From positions 62,001 through 126,000 of the forward strand of contig NZ_JAJIRP010000002.1 of assembly GCF_025717555.1 (NCBI RefSeq): a stretch of 64,000 nucleotides of DNA, in the 5' to 3' direction. This document shows, piece after piece, positions 1 to 7,080 of this stretch (within the stretch, counting starts at the first letter, position 1; every line of letters begins with the position of its first letter). The DNA is from Paucibacter sp. B2R-40. GTDB lineage: Bacteria; Pseudomonadota; Gammaproteobacteria; Burkholderiales; Burkholderiaceae_C. The translations under genes were made by a program, and so were the position numbers. Under the pieces are notes generated by a model that had not been told where the DNA came from, searched no databases, and worked only from the letters and a program-made list of their open reading frames with translations.

Positions 1-916
1 GCAAGCGATCCAAGGTGATGGGGAAAGGGTATTGCTCCCAGCCCAACCCTTGCACCATCTCGCCGACCTTGAAGTAGCCAAGCTGCGTGCCCACAATCGC
101 ACGCTGCATGGTCACGCTCAAATGCTGCGGATCTATTTGGGCCTGCACATAACGAATCATGTCAGCGGCCGTCGACTTGACACCATAAGCTTGTTCGGCG
201 AAGACGCCAGGCCTCACGCGGATCTCGGCATTGGCTTTGCTATAGCCCCAGGCATAGCTGTCCACCTGCGCCTCCGGCACCTGGATATAGCTGTCGTGCA
301 GACCTAGCTGCGGGAACAGCAGGGTTTGCATCGCATCTGCAAAACTGCTCTTCAAGGCCAAGGCGGTGACATGACCCAGCAAACCAAGACTTGGATTCGA
401 ATATTCGCGCCTTGTGCCCGGCGCAGCGCTCGGCCGCCATTGCTGGAAATACGCCAGCATGCCATCCGGTGCGAGTTCATCCGGAAACTGCAGCGGCAGG
501 CCACCGGCGGTGTAGGTCGCCAGGTGGATCAAAGCGGCGCGGTCGATCGCCCGACCCTTGAGCGCCGGCTCATAGCGGCCGGGGTGGTCGTTCAAAGACA
601 GCTGTCCCTGCACTTGTGCGTATGAAGCCAGCGTAGCCGTGAAGGTCTTGCTGATGGAGCCCAACTCGAACAAGGTGTGCTCGTTGACGGGCTTGTGCGC
701 CGCCCGGGACGCCAGGCCGTAGTTGTAGAAGCTGGCTTCGCCATTGAGCGTGATCGCGACCGCCATACCGGGCACGTCATGCTGGGCCATCAAGGGAAGA
801 ATCGCTGCATCGACGATGGATACAAGCTTGGCGGGGGGCTCGGCGGCCTTGCTGCCGACAGGCAGCAGGCATGAGCAGACCAGCGCGAGGGTCAACAGTT
901 TTTGCACGGGAGTCAT
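1..916 (-). CDS. Class C beta-lactamase-family serine hydrolase (partial, C-terminus beyond window)
   Basis: Serine hydrolase of the AmpC family, expected to open beta-lactams or act on peptidoglycan peptides in the periplasm. The first 305 residues are present. A signal peptide ends near residue 24 (LLPVGSKA-AEP). The family's SxxK motif is SISK at residues 87-90 inside FELGSISKTFT, which closely matches AmpC, and the YxN motif is YSN near residue 172. HLATYTAGGLPLQFPDE and GLGWEQYPFP also follow AmpC. The KTG motif would lie past position 1. The gene is the last of four same-strand genes (blaI, blaR-like, D-amino-acid oxidase, this one), 53 bp after the oxidase, so it is probably under the same BlaI control. 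A penicillin-binding or esterase relative is possible, but the motif spacing favours a true class C enzyme. Confidence 0.85.
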   Translation of the reverse strand, partial: MTPVQKLLTLALVCSCLLPVGSKAAEPPAKLVSIVDAAILPLMAQHDVPGMAVAITLNGEASFYNYGLASRAAHKPVNEHTLFELGSISKTFTATLASYAQVQGQLSLNDHPGRYEPALKGRAIDRAALIHLATYTAGGLPLQFPDELAPDGMLAYFQQWRPSAAPGTRREYSNPSLGLLGHVTALALKSSFADAMQTLLFPQLGLHDSYIQVPEAQVDSYAWGYSKANAEIRVRPGVFAEQAYGVKSTAADMIRYVQAQIDPQHLSVTMQRAIVGTQLGYFKVGEMVQGLGWEQYPFPITLDRL

Positions 917-969
917 GAGGTCTAGCAATTTGAATTCTTCAAAGAACGTTTGCCGATGCGGCTTGGCCG

Positions 970-2139
970 TCAGGCAAACAAGGTCGCCAAGCGCTCCACT
1001 GCGGCGACCGACAGCGCGCGGTCGATGCGGGTGTCCTCATTGCCGAAGTCGTGTTCGCCCTGCGCCTGCACCAACACGCCGTCGCGGCGCGGCAGCATAA
1101 AGAGGTTGTGGCCTCGGTAGATCAGCGCGTAGTCCACCTCGATTTGCGGCACCAGGCGCGCCGTCTGGCCGCGCACTGGGATGATGGACTTGTCACCCAG
1201 CAAGGCGCGCGCGCCATAGCCGGTGCAGTTGACGACGGTGCGTTCACGCAAGGCGCCAAACTGGCGCGGGTGCTCAAACACCTCATGCACGATCTCGCCG
1301 CCGGCGCGCAGAAAGTCATCCATCAAGAGTCGCTGATAGCTGGAGATATTGAAGCTCATTTGGGTGAAGCGCTTGGCATGGGCGACGCGAAACGGATGCT
1401 CGCCCGGCCTCAGAAGCACGGACTTGGGGCGGATGTCGTCCAACTCCCCGATCAGATCCGGATAGTCGGGCTCATCAATCCCGCCATGTGCAGAGTCGGG
1501 CAAGGGCTGATCGAAAGGGATGTCCGACAAGATGTAGCCGTCGCGCCACTCGACCGGCCGATCGGCCAGGCCGAGCAGGCTTTGGTAAGTCTTGAAGGAG
1601 CTGCGCGCCATCGAGGCCCAGGCCTGAGTCCAGGCCGGCGTGGCGTATTCGCTGCTGCAGATGCGCGAGTCCGGCGACCACAGACCGGTAGCCTTGGATG
1701 AGGCCACTTCGGGCGGGCGCTCCTTGCAGTAGATGCGCACCTTCATCCCGTTCATTTGCGCGACGCGCGCCGTGGTGAGCCCAATAGCACCGCAACCAAT
1801 CACGGCAATCTGCTTGTGCCCGCTGGCCCTTATCAGCGGCAGCGCCAATCGGGCGGAGCCCCAAGACAGCGACCAGCCGCTGCCGCCATGGCCGTAATGG
1901 TGGACGATGGTCTTGCCGTAGCGCTGCTCGGACGCTATGCGGGGTCCCTGGGCGCGAAACGGCCGCAGGCAGACATTGAGGTCGATGATGCGGTCGGCGC
2001 TGGCGCGCAGCGGCGCGATCGGCCCTGGTGGCGCAAACGCGTTCAGTGCTGTGGAGGGCGCTGTTGTTTGCGCATAGCTGCACTTGGGCAGATTGGCGAG
2101 CGCGGCTGTGCCCGCACCCAGAAAAAGGCGGCGTTTCAT
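970..2139 (-). CDS. FAD-dependent D-amino-acid oxidase-family protein, probable Tat export
   Basis: Flavoprotein of the D-amino-acid oxidase family, which oxidatively deaminates D-amino acids to keto acids, ammonia and hydrogen peroxide. It is 389 residues long. The N-terminus (MKRRLFLGAGTAALANL) carries a twin arginine before a hydrophobic stretch, suggesting Tat export of the folded flavoprotein. The dinucleotide-binding GxGxxG is VIGCGAIGLTTA near residue 110, followed by the family's VASSKATGLWSP region. C-terminal RGHNLFMLPRRDGVLVQAQG also fits the family. The start has a good ribosome-binding site (AAGGAG, 6 bases upstream). It lies 65 bp after the blaR-like gene and 53 bp before the beta-lactamase-family gene. 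In this context it may act on D-alanine or other D-residues freed from peptidoglycan; that role is inferred. Confidence 0.85.
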   Translation of the reverse strand: MKRRLFLGAGTAALANLPKCSYAQTTAPSTALNAFAPPGPIAPLRASADRIIDLNVCLRPFRAQGPRIASEQRYGKTIVHHYGHGGSGWSLSWGSARLALPLIRASGHKQIAVIGCGAIGLTTARVAQMNGMKVRIYCKERPPEVASSKATGLWSPDSRICSSEYATPAWTQAWASMARSSFKTYQSLLGLADRPVEWRDGYILSDIPFDQPLPDSAHGGIDEPDYPDLIGELDDIRPKSVLLRPGEHPFRVAHAKRFTQMSFNISSYQRLLMDDFLRAGGEIVHEVFEHPRQFGALRERTVVNCTGYGARALLGDKSIIPVRGQTARLVPQIEVDYALIYRGHNLFMLPRRDGVLVQAQGEHDFGNEDTRIDRALSVAAVERLATLFA

Positions 2140-2204
2140 AAGTTTCTCCTTGGGGGCGCCGGCTCGGGCCGGCCTAGCTTGGCTTGGTGCTTGGCGCGGC
2201 GAAC

Positions 2205-4010
2205 TCAGCTGCTGTGCGTGGAGGCCAGCCTTGCGTGAATCTCGCTGGCGTCAAGCTGACGACGGGCCGCATCATCTGCGTCCAAAAGCACCAGCGTGAA
2301 CCGCCTCTCACCGCTCTTGAAGCGCATGGTCAGGCAACTGCCGGCCTCGCGGGTGGTGCCGGTTTTGGACAACTGAATGTCCCATTCACTGGCACCGACA
2401 AGCAGATTGGTGTTGCGCACCGCTCGCACCCGGCCGTCGATGGCCACCTGGCCGGCACTTTCGCTGCTGATGCGCGCAATTTCGGGGTAATGCGAGGCGC
2501 CAAGGGCGATCTTGGCCACCTCTGCAGCGGTGGAGATATTGCCGGGCTTGACCCCGGCGGGGTCGACAAAGGTGGTTTGGCTCAGGCCCAGGCTCTGCGC
2601 TTTGGCCTGCATGGCCCGCACAAAAGCCTGCGTGCCGCCGGGATAGTTGCGCGCCAAAGCTGCGGCGGCGCGGTTGTCGGACGGGATCAGGATCAGCTGC
2701 AGGGCGCTGAGCCGGCTCATCTGCGCACCCACTGCGAGCCGGGCAGCGCTGCCGATATGCGGGCTGATATCGGCGGCCGCAATGCGCAGCGTTTCCTGCA
2801 GATCGGGCTTGGCATCCAACACCACCATGGCCGTCATCAGCTTGGTGATGGAGGCGATGGAGACCGGTGTGTCGGCGTCCTTGGCCAGCAGGACCGCGCC
2901 GCTGCTATCGTCAAGAATCAGCGCATGGCGGGCATTCAGCGGCAGTTGCAGCAATTGACTCGCTGTAGGGATGATGGGGCCGGGCCCGGCCATGGTGCTT
3001 GTGGCCGCAAGGCTGGCCAGCGGCGCCCTGCTGCTGGCGCTATTCGCCTGCACCCACAGGCTGGCGCAGGCCAGCAGCGCGGCGGGCAGCGCCGTTTTCC
3101 AGCCGCTGGCCTGGGCCTGCGGCTTCAATAGTCGCTCCAAGCGCTGCAGCAGCTTGCCGCCGCCGGCCGCCATCGCCAAGCTGGGTAAATTGGGCAAGCT
3201 GGGCGAGCACGCGGCTTGCTGCAGCGACAAGGCGTTCAGCGCCAGGGCCAGGCGGCGCGGATCATTCAGTGCCTGGCCCGCCAAGGCATCGGCCACTTCT
3301 TCACGTGCATCACGCATCTGGCCGGACAGCCACCACACCACGGGGTGGAAGAACAGCAGCGCTTCGACCAGGCTCTGCAGCAAATTGACCAGATAGTCCC
3401 AGCGCCGTACATGGGCCAATTCATGCGCAAGCAAGGCCTCCAGCAAAGGAGGTGGCATGCCGCTGAACAGGGCTGCGGGTATCAGCACCAGCGGACGCAA
3501 GAAGCCAACGGTGATGGGGCTGGCCAGATCGGGCAAGACGGCTAAGCGGACGGGGGTTTGAATCCCCAGGCGCAGCGCCAGCGCGTCCAACCGCAACTGC
3601 CAGGCAGCAGCTGCGGGCATGCAGCGGCGGCGCAGCAGGCTCACCCACGCCAGGCCGACGCTCAAGCGCAGCGCCATCAAAGCAAGCCCAACACTCCAGG
3701 CCGCCACCAGCGCCGGCAATTGCCCGGCCAGCGACTGCAGCCAGGCCGGCAATGCTTGCGTCGCTTGCGCCGACACCGCTTGCCCTGCGCCCAGCAGCCA
3801 CATCAGATGGCCCAGCGGCAGGCCCAAGCAGGCCAGCAAGGCACAGGCGCAAATGGCATAGCGGCTGCGCGGATTGGTCTTGCTCAAGAAAACAAGCGAG
3901 CCACCGGCCAGCGCCGCAATGATCAAGCCCTGCCAGACAAAGTTCAGCAATGCCCAACCCAGCGCCGGCACGAAGGAGCCGATGGCCCACGCACTCAAAG
4001 AGGCACTCAT
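2205..4010 (-). CDS. BlaR1-like M56 metallopeptidase fused to a PBP7/DacA-like serine D,D-peptidase domain
   Basis: Membrane sensor-type protein of 601 residues. The N-terminal half has several hydrophobic segments and the M56 zinc motif HELAH at residues 196-200, with a downstream acidic region (REEVADALAG). After another membrane segment near 310-325, the C-terminal part has all three motifs of low-molecular-weight penicillin-binding proteins: SITK at 387-390, SDN at 444-446 and KTG at 549-551. Classical BlaR1/MecR1 proteins instead carry a class D beta-lactamase-like sensor. The start overlaps the stop of the upstream blaI-like gene by four bases, so the two are translationally coupled. 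Probable role: beta-lactam or muropeptide binding outside triggers the M56 protease to inactivate the repressor. Whether the D,D-peptidase domain is catalytic, a sensor or both cannot be told from sequence. Confidence 0.88.
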   Translation of the reverse strand: MSASLSAWAIGSFVPALGWALLNFVWQGLIIAALAGGSLVFLSKTNPRSRYAICACALLACLGLPLGHLMWLLGAGQAVSAQATQALPAWLQSLAGQLPALVAAWSVGLALMALRLSVGLAWVSLLRRRCMPAAAAWQLRLDALALRLGIQTPVRLAVLPDLASPITVGFLRPLVLIPAALFSGMPPPLLEALLAHELAHVRRWDYLVNLLQSLVEALLFFHPVVWWLSGQMRDAREEVADALAGQALNDPRRLALALNALSLQQAACSPSLPNLPSLAMAAGGGKLLQRLERLLKPQAQASGWKTALPAALLACASLWVQANSASSRAPLASLAATSTMAGPGPIIPTASQLLQLPLNARHALILDDSSGAVLLAKDADTPVSIASITKLMTAMVVLDAKPDLQETLRIAAADISPHIGSAARLAVGAQMSRLSALQLILIPSDNRAAAALARNYPGGTQAFVRAMQAKAQSLGLSQTTFVDPAGVKPGNISTAAEVAKIALGASHYPEIARISSESAGQVAIDGRVRAVRNTNLLVGASEWDIQLSKTGTTREAGSCLTMRFKSGERRFTLVLLDADDAARRQLDASEIHARLASTHSS

Positions 4011-4408
4011 TTGGATTCATCCTCGCCGCCCAGCAACTTCTGAATGTCGGCCCGCTCCTTGGCGCTCACATGCCCCTTCAGCGCCGCCAGCACCAAGGCC
4101 TTGCCCGAGCCGGCAAAAGCCTTGGCGATCAGATCCTTGAGCAAGTGCGTTTGTAACTTATCCTGCTTTTGCGCTGGGGCATAGAGCTGCGGGCGCCGGC
4201 TTTCGTCGCGCGTCAGCAGCCCCTTGGCATGCATCAGCTGTAACTGCCGCAGGACGGTGGCGTAAGTCGCCTCTGGGCGATCACTCAGCAAAGCTTGATG
4301 TACCTGCTTGGCATCGGCCGGGCCAAGCAGCCAAAGCACGCGCAAGAGATCAAGCTCGGCGGCGGTGGGATGGGGAACAGTGGCTTGAGGGGTGCTGGGC
4401 TGCGACAT
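4007..4408 (-). CDS. BlaI/MecI-family transcriptional repressor
   Basis: Winged-helix repressor of 133 residues, the usual size for BlaI/MecI. The N-terminal domain contains the typical TAAELDLLRVLW start, the ATYATVLRQLQLMHAKGLL recognition-helix region and the wing (TRDESRRPQLYAP). The C-terminal 50 residues are the helical dimerisation part where the partner protease cleaves in known systems. It heads a leftward operon with the M56 peptidase fusion, the oxidase and the beta-lactamase-family gene. A 12-bp perfect palindrome lies 15 bp upstream of its start codon and is the probable autoregulatory operator. Confidence 0.9.
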   Translation of the reverse strand: MSQPSTPQATVPHPTAAELDLLRVLWLLGPADAKQVHQALLSDRPEATYATVLRQLQLMHAKGLLTRDESRRPQLYAPAQKQDKLQTHLLKDLIAKAFAGSGKALVLAALKGHVSAKERADIQKLLGGEDESK

Positions 4409-4410
4409 TC

Positions 4411-4447
4411 GTTCAGTATAAATGTTCTAGAACAAATATTCTAAACA
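4411..4447 (-). promoter_or_regulatory. Promoter and BlaI-type operator of the blaI operon
   Basis: TGTTCTAGAACA at 4423-4434 is a perfect 12-bp palindrome. A looser copy (TGTTTAGAATAT on the minus strand) lies directly beside it at 4436-4447. On the minus strand TATACT just downstream resembles a -10 box, so a bound dimer would cover the promoter. Family knowledge supports autoregulation by BlaI; the exact binding site is inferred. Confidence 0.6.
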
Positions 4448-4674
4448 ATCGCGAAAATGCTGACCAGGCGCGCAGGCGAAGTCGGATGGGCCAAACCAGT
4501 TCAAACCGCCTCCCTGGGTGCAGCTCGGCTGAACCTGTGGTCTGCAACATTGAGATGGGAGTTGAAGGACGGGCGATCCGGGCTTCGGGGCAAGGCGCTC
4601 AGCACTGCGATGCCAAGCGGCAGGGAGCCTTGCAACGCGTGGTCAACAACTTCTGAGTTCATTGTTGCAAGCCA

Positions 4675-4932
4675 CTAGCCAGACGCACAAGCCGCGCCAT
4701 TGGCGCGAGGCAAGGCTTGATCGTGGCATTGCTTGTGCAGGGATGCAAACGCGCTTGATATTGCCGGCGTGGCTGCCTGCTGCACGGCCTGAGCTGGCCG
4801 TTCGCTCCTTTGCACTCCTAAGTGGCCGGCTAACTGGCCGGCTAACTGGCCATCTATATGCCCACCCATCGATAGCTGGCCCAAAGCGAGCTCATCCAGG
4901 CCTTGCCAGTTGATCTTCCAATTGAACTTCAT
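4675..4932 (-). CDS. Hypothetical small protein (85 aa), doubtful
   Basis: No family recognised. The frame starts at an ATG preceded by GAGAGG about 8 bases upstream and begins MKFNWKINWQGLDELALGQL, then has a GQLA tetrapeptide repeat encoded by in-frame 12-bp tandem repeats. The second half is low-complexity (Ala, Gln, Pro) and looks less protein-like. It is divergent from the LysR gene, the usual place for a LysR target. The ribosome-binding site and in-frame repeat are the only support. Confidence 0.28.
   Translation of the reverse strand: MKFNWKINWQGLDELALGQLSMGGHIDGQLAGQLAGHLGVQRSERPAQAVQQAATPAISSAFASLHKQCHDQALPRANGAACASG
4823..4850. repeat. 12-bp tandem direct repeat
   Basis: TGGCCGGCTAAC occurs at 4823-4834 and 4835-4846, followed by a partial third copy (TGGC). 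The unit length is a multiple of three and encodes the GQLA repeats of the small frame on the minus strand. Confidence 0.75.
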
Positions 4933-5074
4933 TGCGAGCCTCTCTTTCTCTGCGGGGATCTCAGCACTCGCTGAGATTTCCATGGGTGGAATGATATTTA
5001 GGCTGATTGAAATTGATAATCCGTCAAAATCCACAAACACTGTTTCCAAAAACATCTCAATTAATCAATTCTTT

Positions 5075-5968
5075 ATGTCTTTGCATGAACGCCTGGCCGA
5101 TATGGCCGTCTATGCCCGCGTGGTGGAAAGCGGCGGCTTCTCGGCCGCCGCGCTGACGCTGAACCAGTCCAAAAGCGCGGTGAGCAAAGCGGTGTCACGT
5201 CTGGAGGCACATCTGGGCACGCGGCTGCTCAATCGCAGCACCCGCAAGCTCACACCGACCGAGGCCGGGCTGGCCTTTCACGCCTATTGCCGGGAGATCG
5301 TCGCGCAGGCGGAAGAAGCCGAGCAGCACATCGGCCAACTGCGCGATGTGCCGCGCGGCTTGTTGAAGATCACCTCACCGCTGAGTTTGGGCGTTGGGCG
5401 CATTGCCTTGATGCTGCCGGAGTTCCTGGCGCTGCACCCGGAGGTTCGGGTCAGCCTGGTGGTGGATGACCGCAATTTAGACCTGATCGGCGAAGGCTTT
5501 GATCTGGCCTTGCGCATCGGCAAGCCGCCCGACTCCAGCCTGGTGGGGCGCAAGCTGGCCGAGTTGCACAGCCTGGTGGTGGCCTCGCCCGACTATGTGG
5601 CCAAGCATGGAGCGCCGCGCCGGCCGGCCGACCTGCTGCGCCACAACTGCCTGAACTTCAGTGAACGCGCCGACGAAGGGCAATGGCATTTCACCGGCCC
5701 GGACGGCAATGAGAGCGTGCAAACGCAGGGCCAGCTGATGCTCAACACCAGCCTGGGCCTGCGCGAAACAGCGCTGGCCGGTATCGGCATCGCCAAGATG
5801 CCCGACTACCTGGCCGCCGAAGGATTGGCCGACGGACGCTTGCTGCGCCTGCTGCCCAACCACCCCTGCCAAAGCCATCCGCTTTACGCCATTTACCCGC
5901 ACCGGGAACATCTGGCCGCCAAGGTCAAGGCCGCAATTGGGTTCTTTCAGCAGGCCTTTGGCAAGTAG
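5075..5968 (+). CDS. LysR-family transcriptional regulator
   Basis: LysR-type regulator of 297 residues, the normal family length. The N-terminal winged helix-turn-helix spans about residues 10-65, with ARVVESGGFSAAAL and SAVSKAVSRLEAHLGTRL typical of the family. The rest is the periplasmic-binding-protein-like effector domain (from LLKITSPLSLGVGRIALM). It resembles the CrgA/AaeR-like subgroup. The start MSLHERLADM was chosen because the frame continues upstream through A+T-rich, non-coding-looking DNA for 55 codons. The effector and targets are unknown. The upstream region runs to the blaI operon. Confidence 0.9.
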   Translation: MSLHERLADMAVYARVVESGGFSAAALTLNQSKSAVSKAVSRLEAHLGTRLLNRSTRKLTPTEAGLAFHAYCREIVAQAEEAEQHIGQLRDVPRGLLKITSPLSLGVGRIALMLPEFLALHPEVRVSLVVDDRNLDLIGEGFDLALRIGKPPDSSLVGRKLAELHSLVVASPDYVAKHGAPRRPADLLRHNCLNFSERADEGQWHFTGPDGNESVQTQGQLMLNTSLGLRETALAGIGIAKMPDYLAAEGLADGRLLRLLPNHPCQSHPLYAIYPHREHLAAKVKAAIGFFQQAFGK

Positions 5969-6004
5969 AACTGGGCCCGCGCGCTGCCATGCGATCATCC
6001 CGCC

Positions 6005-6973
6005 ATGTACGCCTTTTCCCGCGCCATGGTCGAGCTCTACAGCTTGGCCGAGCAAGCCAGTTATCAGGAGTTCCCTGAGGCCGCACTGCGGCTGCTGCGA
6101 CGCTCGGTCGGCTTCGACGGCGCAGTTCTTGGGCTGGGCGCAGCCGGCGCCGCATCGCAAGAGCCATTGCAAATCACCCAAGCCCATGTGCATCAACGCG
6201 ACGAGAACATTCTGCAAGCCTACGGCGCCGTGTCAGCCGGCGACCCCGTCACGGCGGCATTCTTGCGCGGGCTGGAGCGGCCGCTGGCGGTCGACTGCCA
6301 AGCACTCTACGGCGGCTCGCAACGACCCGGCTTGAACGATATGGCAGGCTTCAGCCGCAGCTACGGCTTGCGCCATCTGCTGCTGTTTGGTGACCGACCA
6401 GTCGGCGCAAAGCCCGGGCGCTGGTTGGTGCTTTACCGCAGCGCAAACAAGGGCTTCCGCGCCGAAGACGCCGACTACCTGCATGCCACCTGGGCCCATT
6501 TGTCACGCGCTATCGTCATTCATCACCATGCGCTGCTGGACCGGCAAGACAGCTTGCAGGCGCAGCGTGCATCGGCGCTGGTCAATGCCCACGGCGACAT
6601 CGAGATCGCCGACCCGCAGTTTTTGGCCTTGCTGCGCCGGCAATGGCCCGATTTATCCAACCGGCGGCTGCCGCCCTGCGTGCTGGATGCGCTCAAACGC
6701 GGCGTCAGCTACCGAGGCCAGCAGATCGAGGTCAGCGCCAAGCCGCAGGAGCAGCTGTGGCTCTGCAGAGCGCTGCCGGTCGACACGCTGGCCGCGCTGA
6801 CACCGGGTGAAAGCGCCGTGGCAAGGCGCTTTGCCGCCGGCCTCAGCAGCAAAGAAATTGCGCGTGAATTGGGCGTCGCACCGAACACCGTGCGCACGCA
6901 AATCACCCGCGTCTACGCCAAGCTGCAAGTGCATGACAAAGCGGCGCTGGCACAGCGCTTGATGGAAGCTTGA
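6005..6973 (+). CDS. LuxR-family transcriptional regulator with unknown N-terminal sensor domain
   Basis: Protein of 322 residues. The C-terminal 60 residues are a LuxR/GerE helix-turn-helix: LTPGESAVARRFAAG, SSKEIARELGVAPNTVRTQI and RVYAKLQVHDKAAL match the family closely. The N-terminal 200 residues have no motif I recognise and may form a GAF/PAS-like sensor. There is no receiver domain or acyl-homoserine-lactone signature, so it is neither an obvious response regulator nor a quorum-sensing receptor. It starts 36 bp after the LysR gene. A 7-bp inverted repeat follows it, before the oligomer hydrolase gene, which makes that gene a possible target. Confidence 0.88.
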   Translation: MYAFSRAMVELYSLAEQASYQEFPEAALRLLRRSVGFDGAVLGLGAAGAASQEPLQITQAHVHQRDENILQAYGAVSAGDPVTAAFLRGLERPLAVDCQALYGGSQRPGLNDMAGFSRSYGLRHLLLFGDRPVGAKPGRWLVLYRSANKGFRAEDADYLHATWAHLSRAIVIHHHALLDRQDSLQAQRASALVNAHGDIEIADPQFLALLRRQWPDLSNRRLPPCVLDALKRGVSYRGQQIEVSAKPQEQLWLCRALPVDTLAALTPGESAVARRFAAGLSSKEIARELGVAPNTVRTQITRVYAKLQVHDKAALAQRLMEA

Positions 6974-6983
6974 ATTCGCTTTG

Positions 6984-6999
6984 TCACGCATTTGCGTGA
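6984..6999. promoter_or_regulatory. Inverted repeat TCACGCA-TT-TGCGTGA
   Basis: Perfect 7-bp arms separated by two bases, placed between the luxR stop codon and the oligomer hydrolase start. There is no following T tract, so an operator is more likely than a terminator. Which protein binds is unknown; the adjacent LuxR-type regulator is the simplest guess. Confidence 0.45.
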
Positions 7000-7080
7000 T
7001 TGAGTGTCGCGCTCGCAAGGTCTATGGTTGCCCAAGAGTTGAAGGCATTCGACCCTCGCTCAACAAAAACGGAGACAAGC

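Larger units (their letters stand above)
4409..5074. other. Intergenic region between divergent blaI and lysR genes
   Basis: This 666-bp stretch holds the blaI operator at its left end, one doubtful small reading frame on the minus strand (4675-4932) with an internal 12-bp tandem repeat, and an A+T-rich segment at about 4985-5075 that probably carries the lysR promoter. I see nothing else convincing between 4450 and 4670. Confidence 0.6.
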
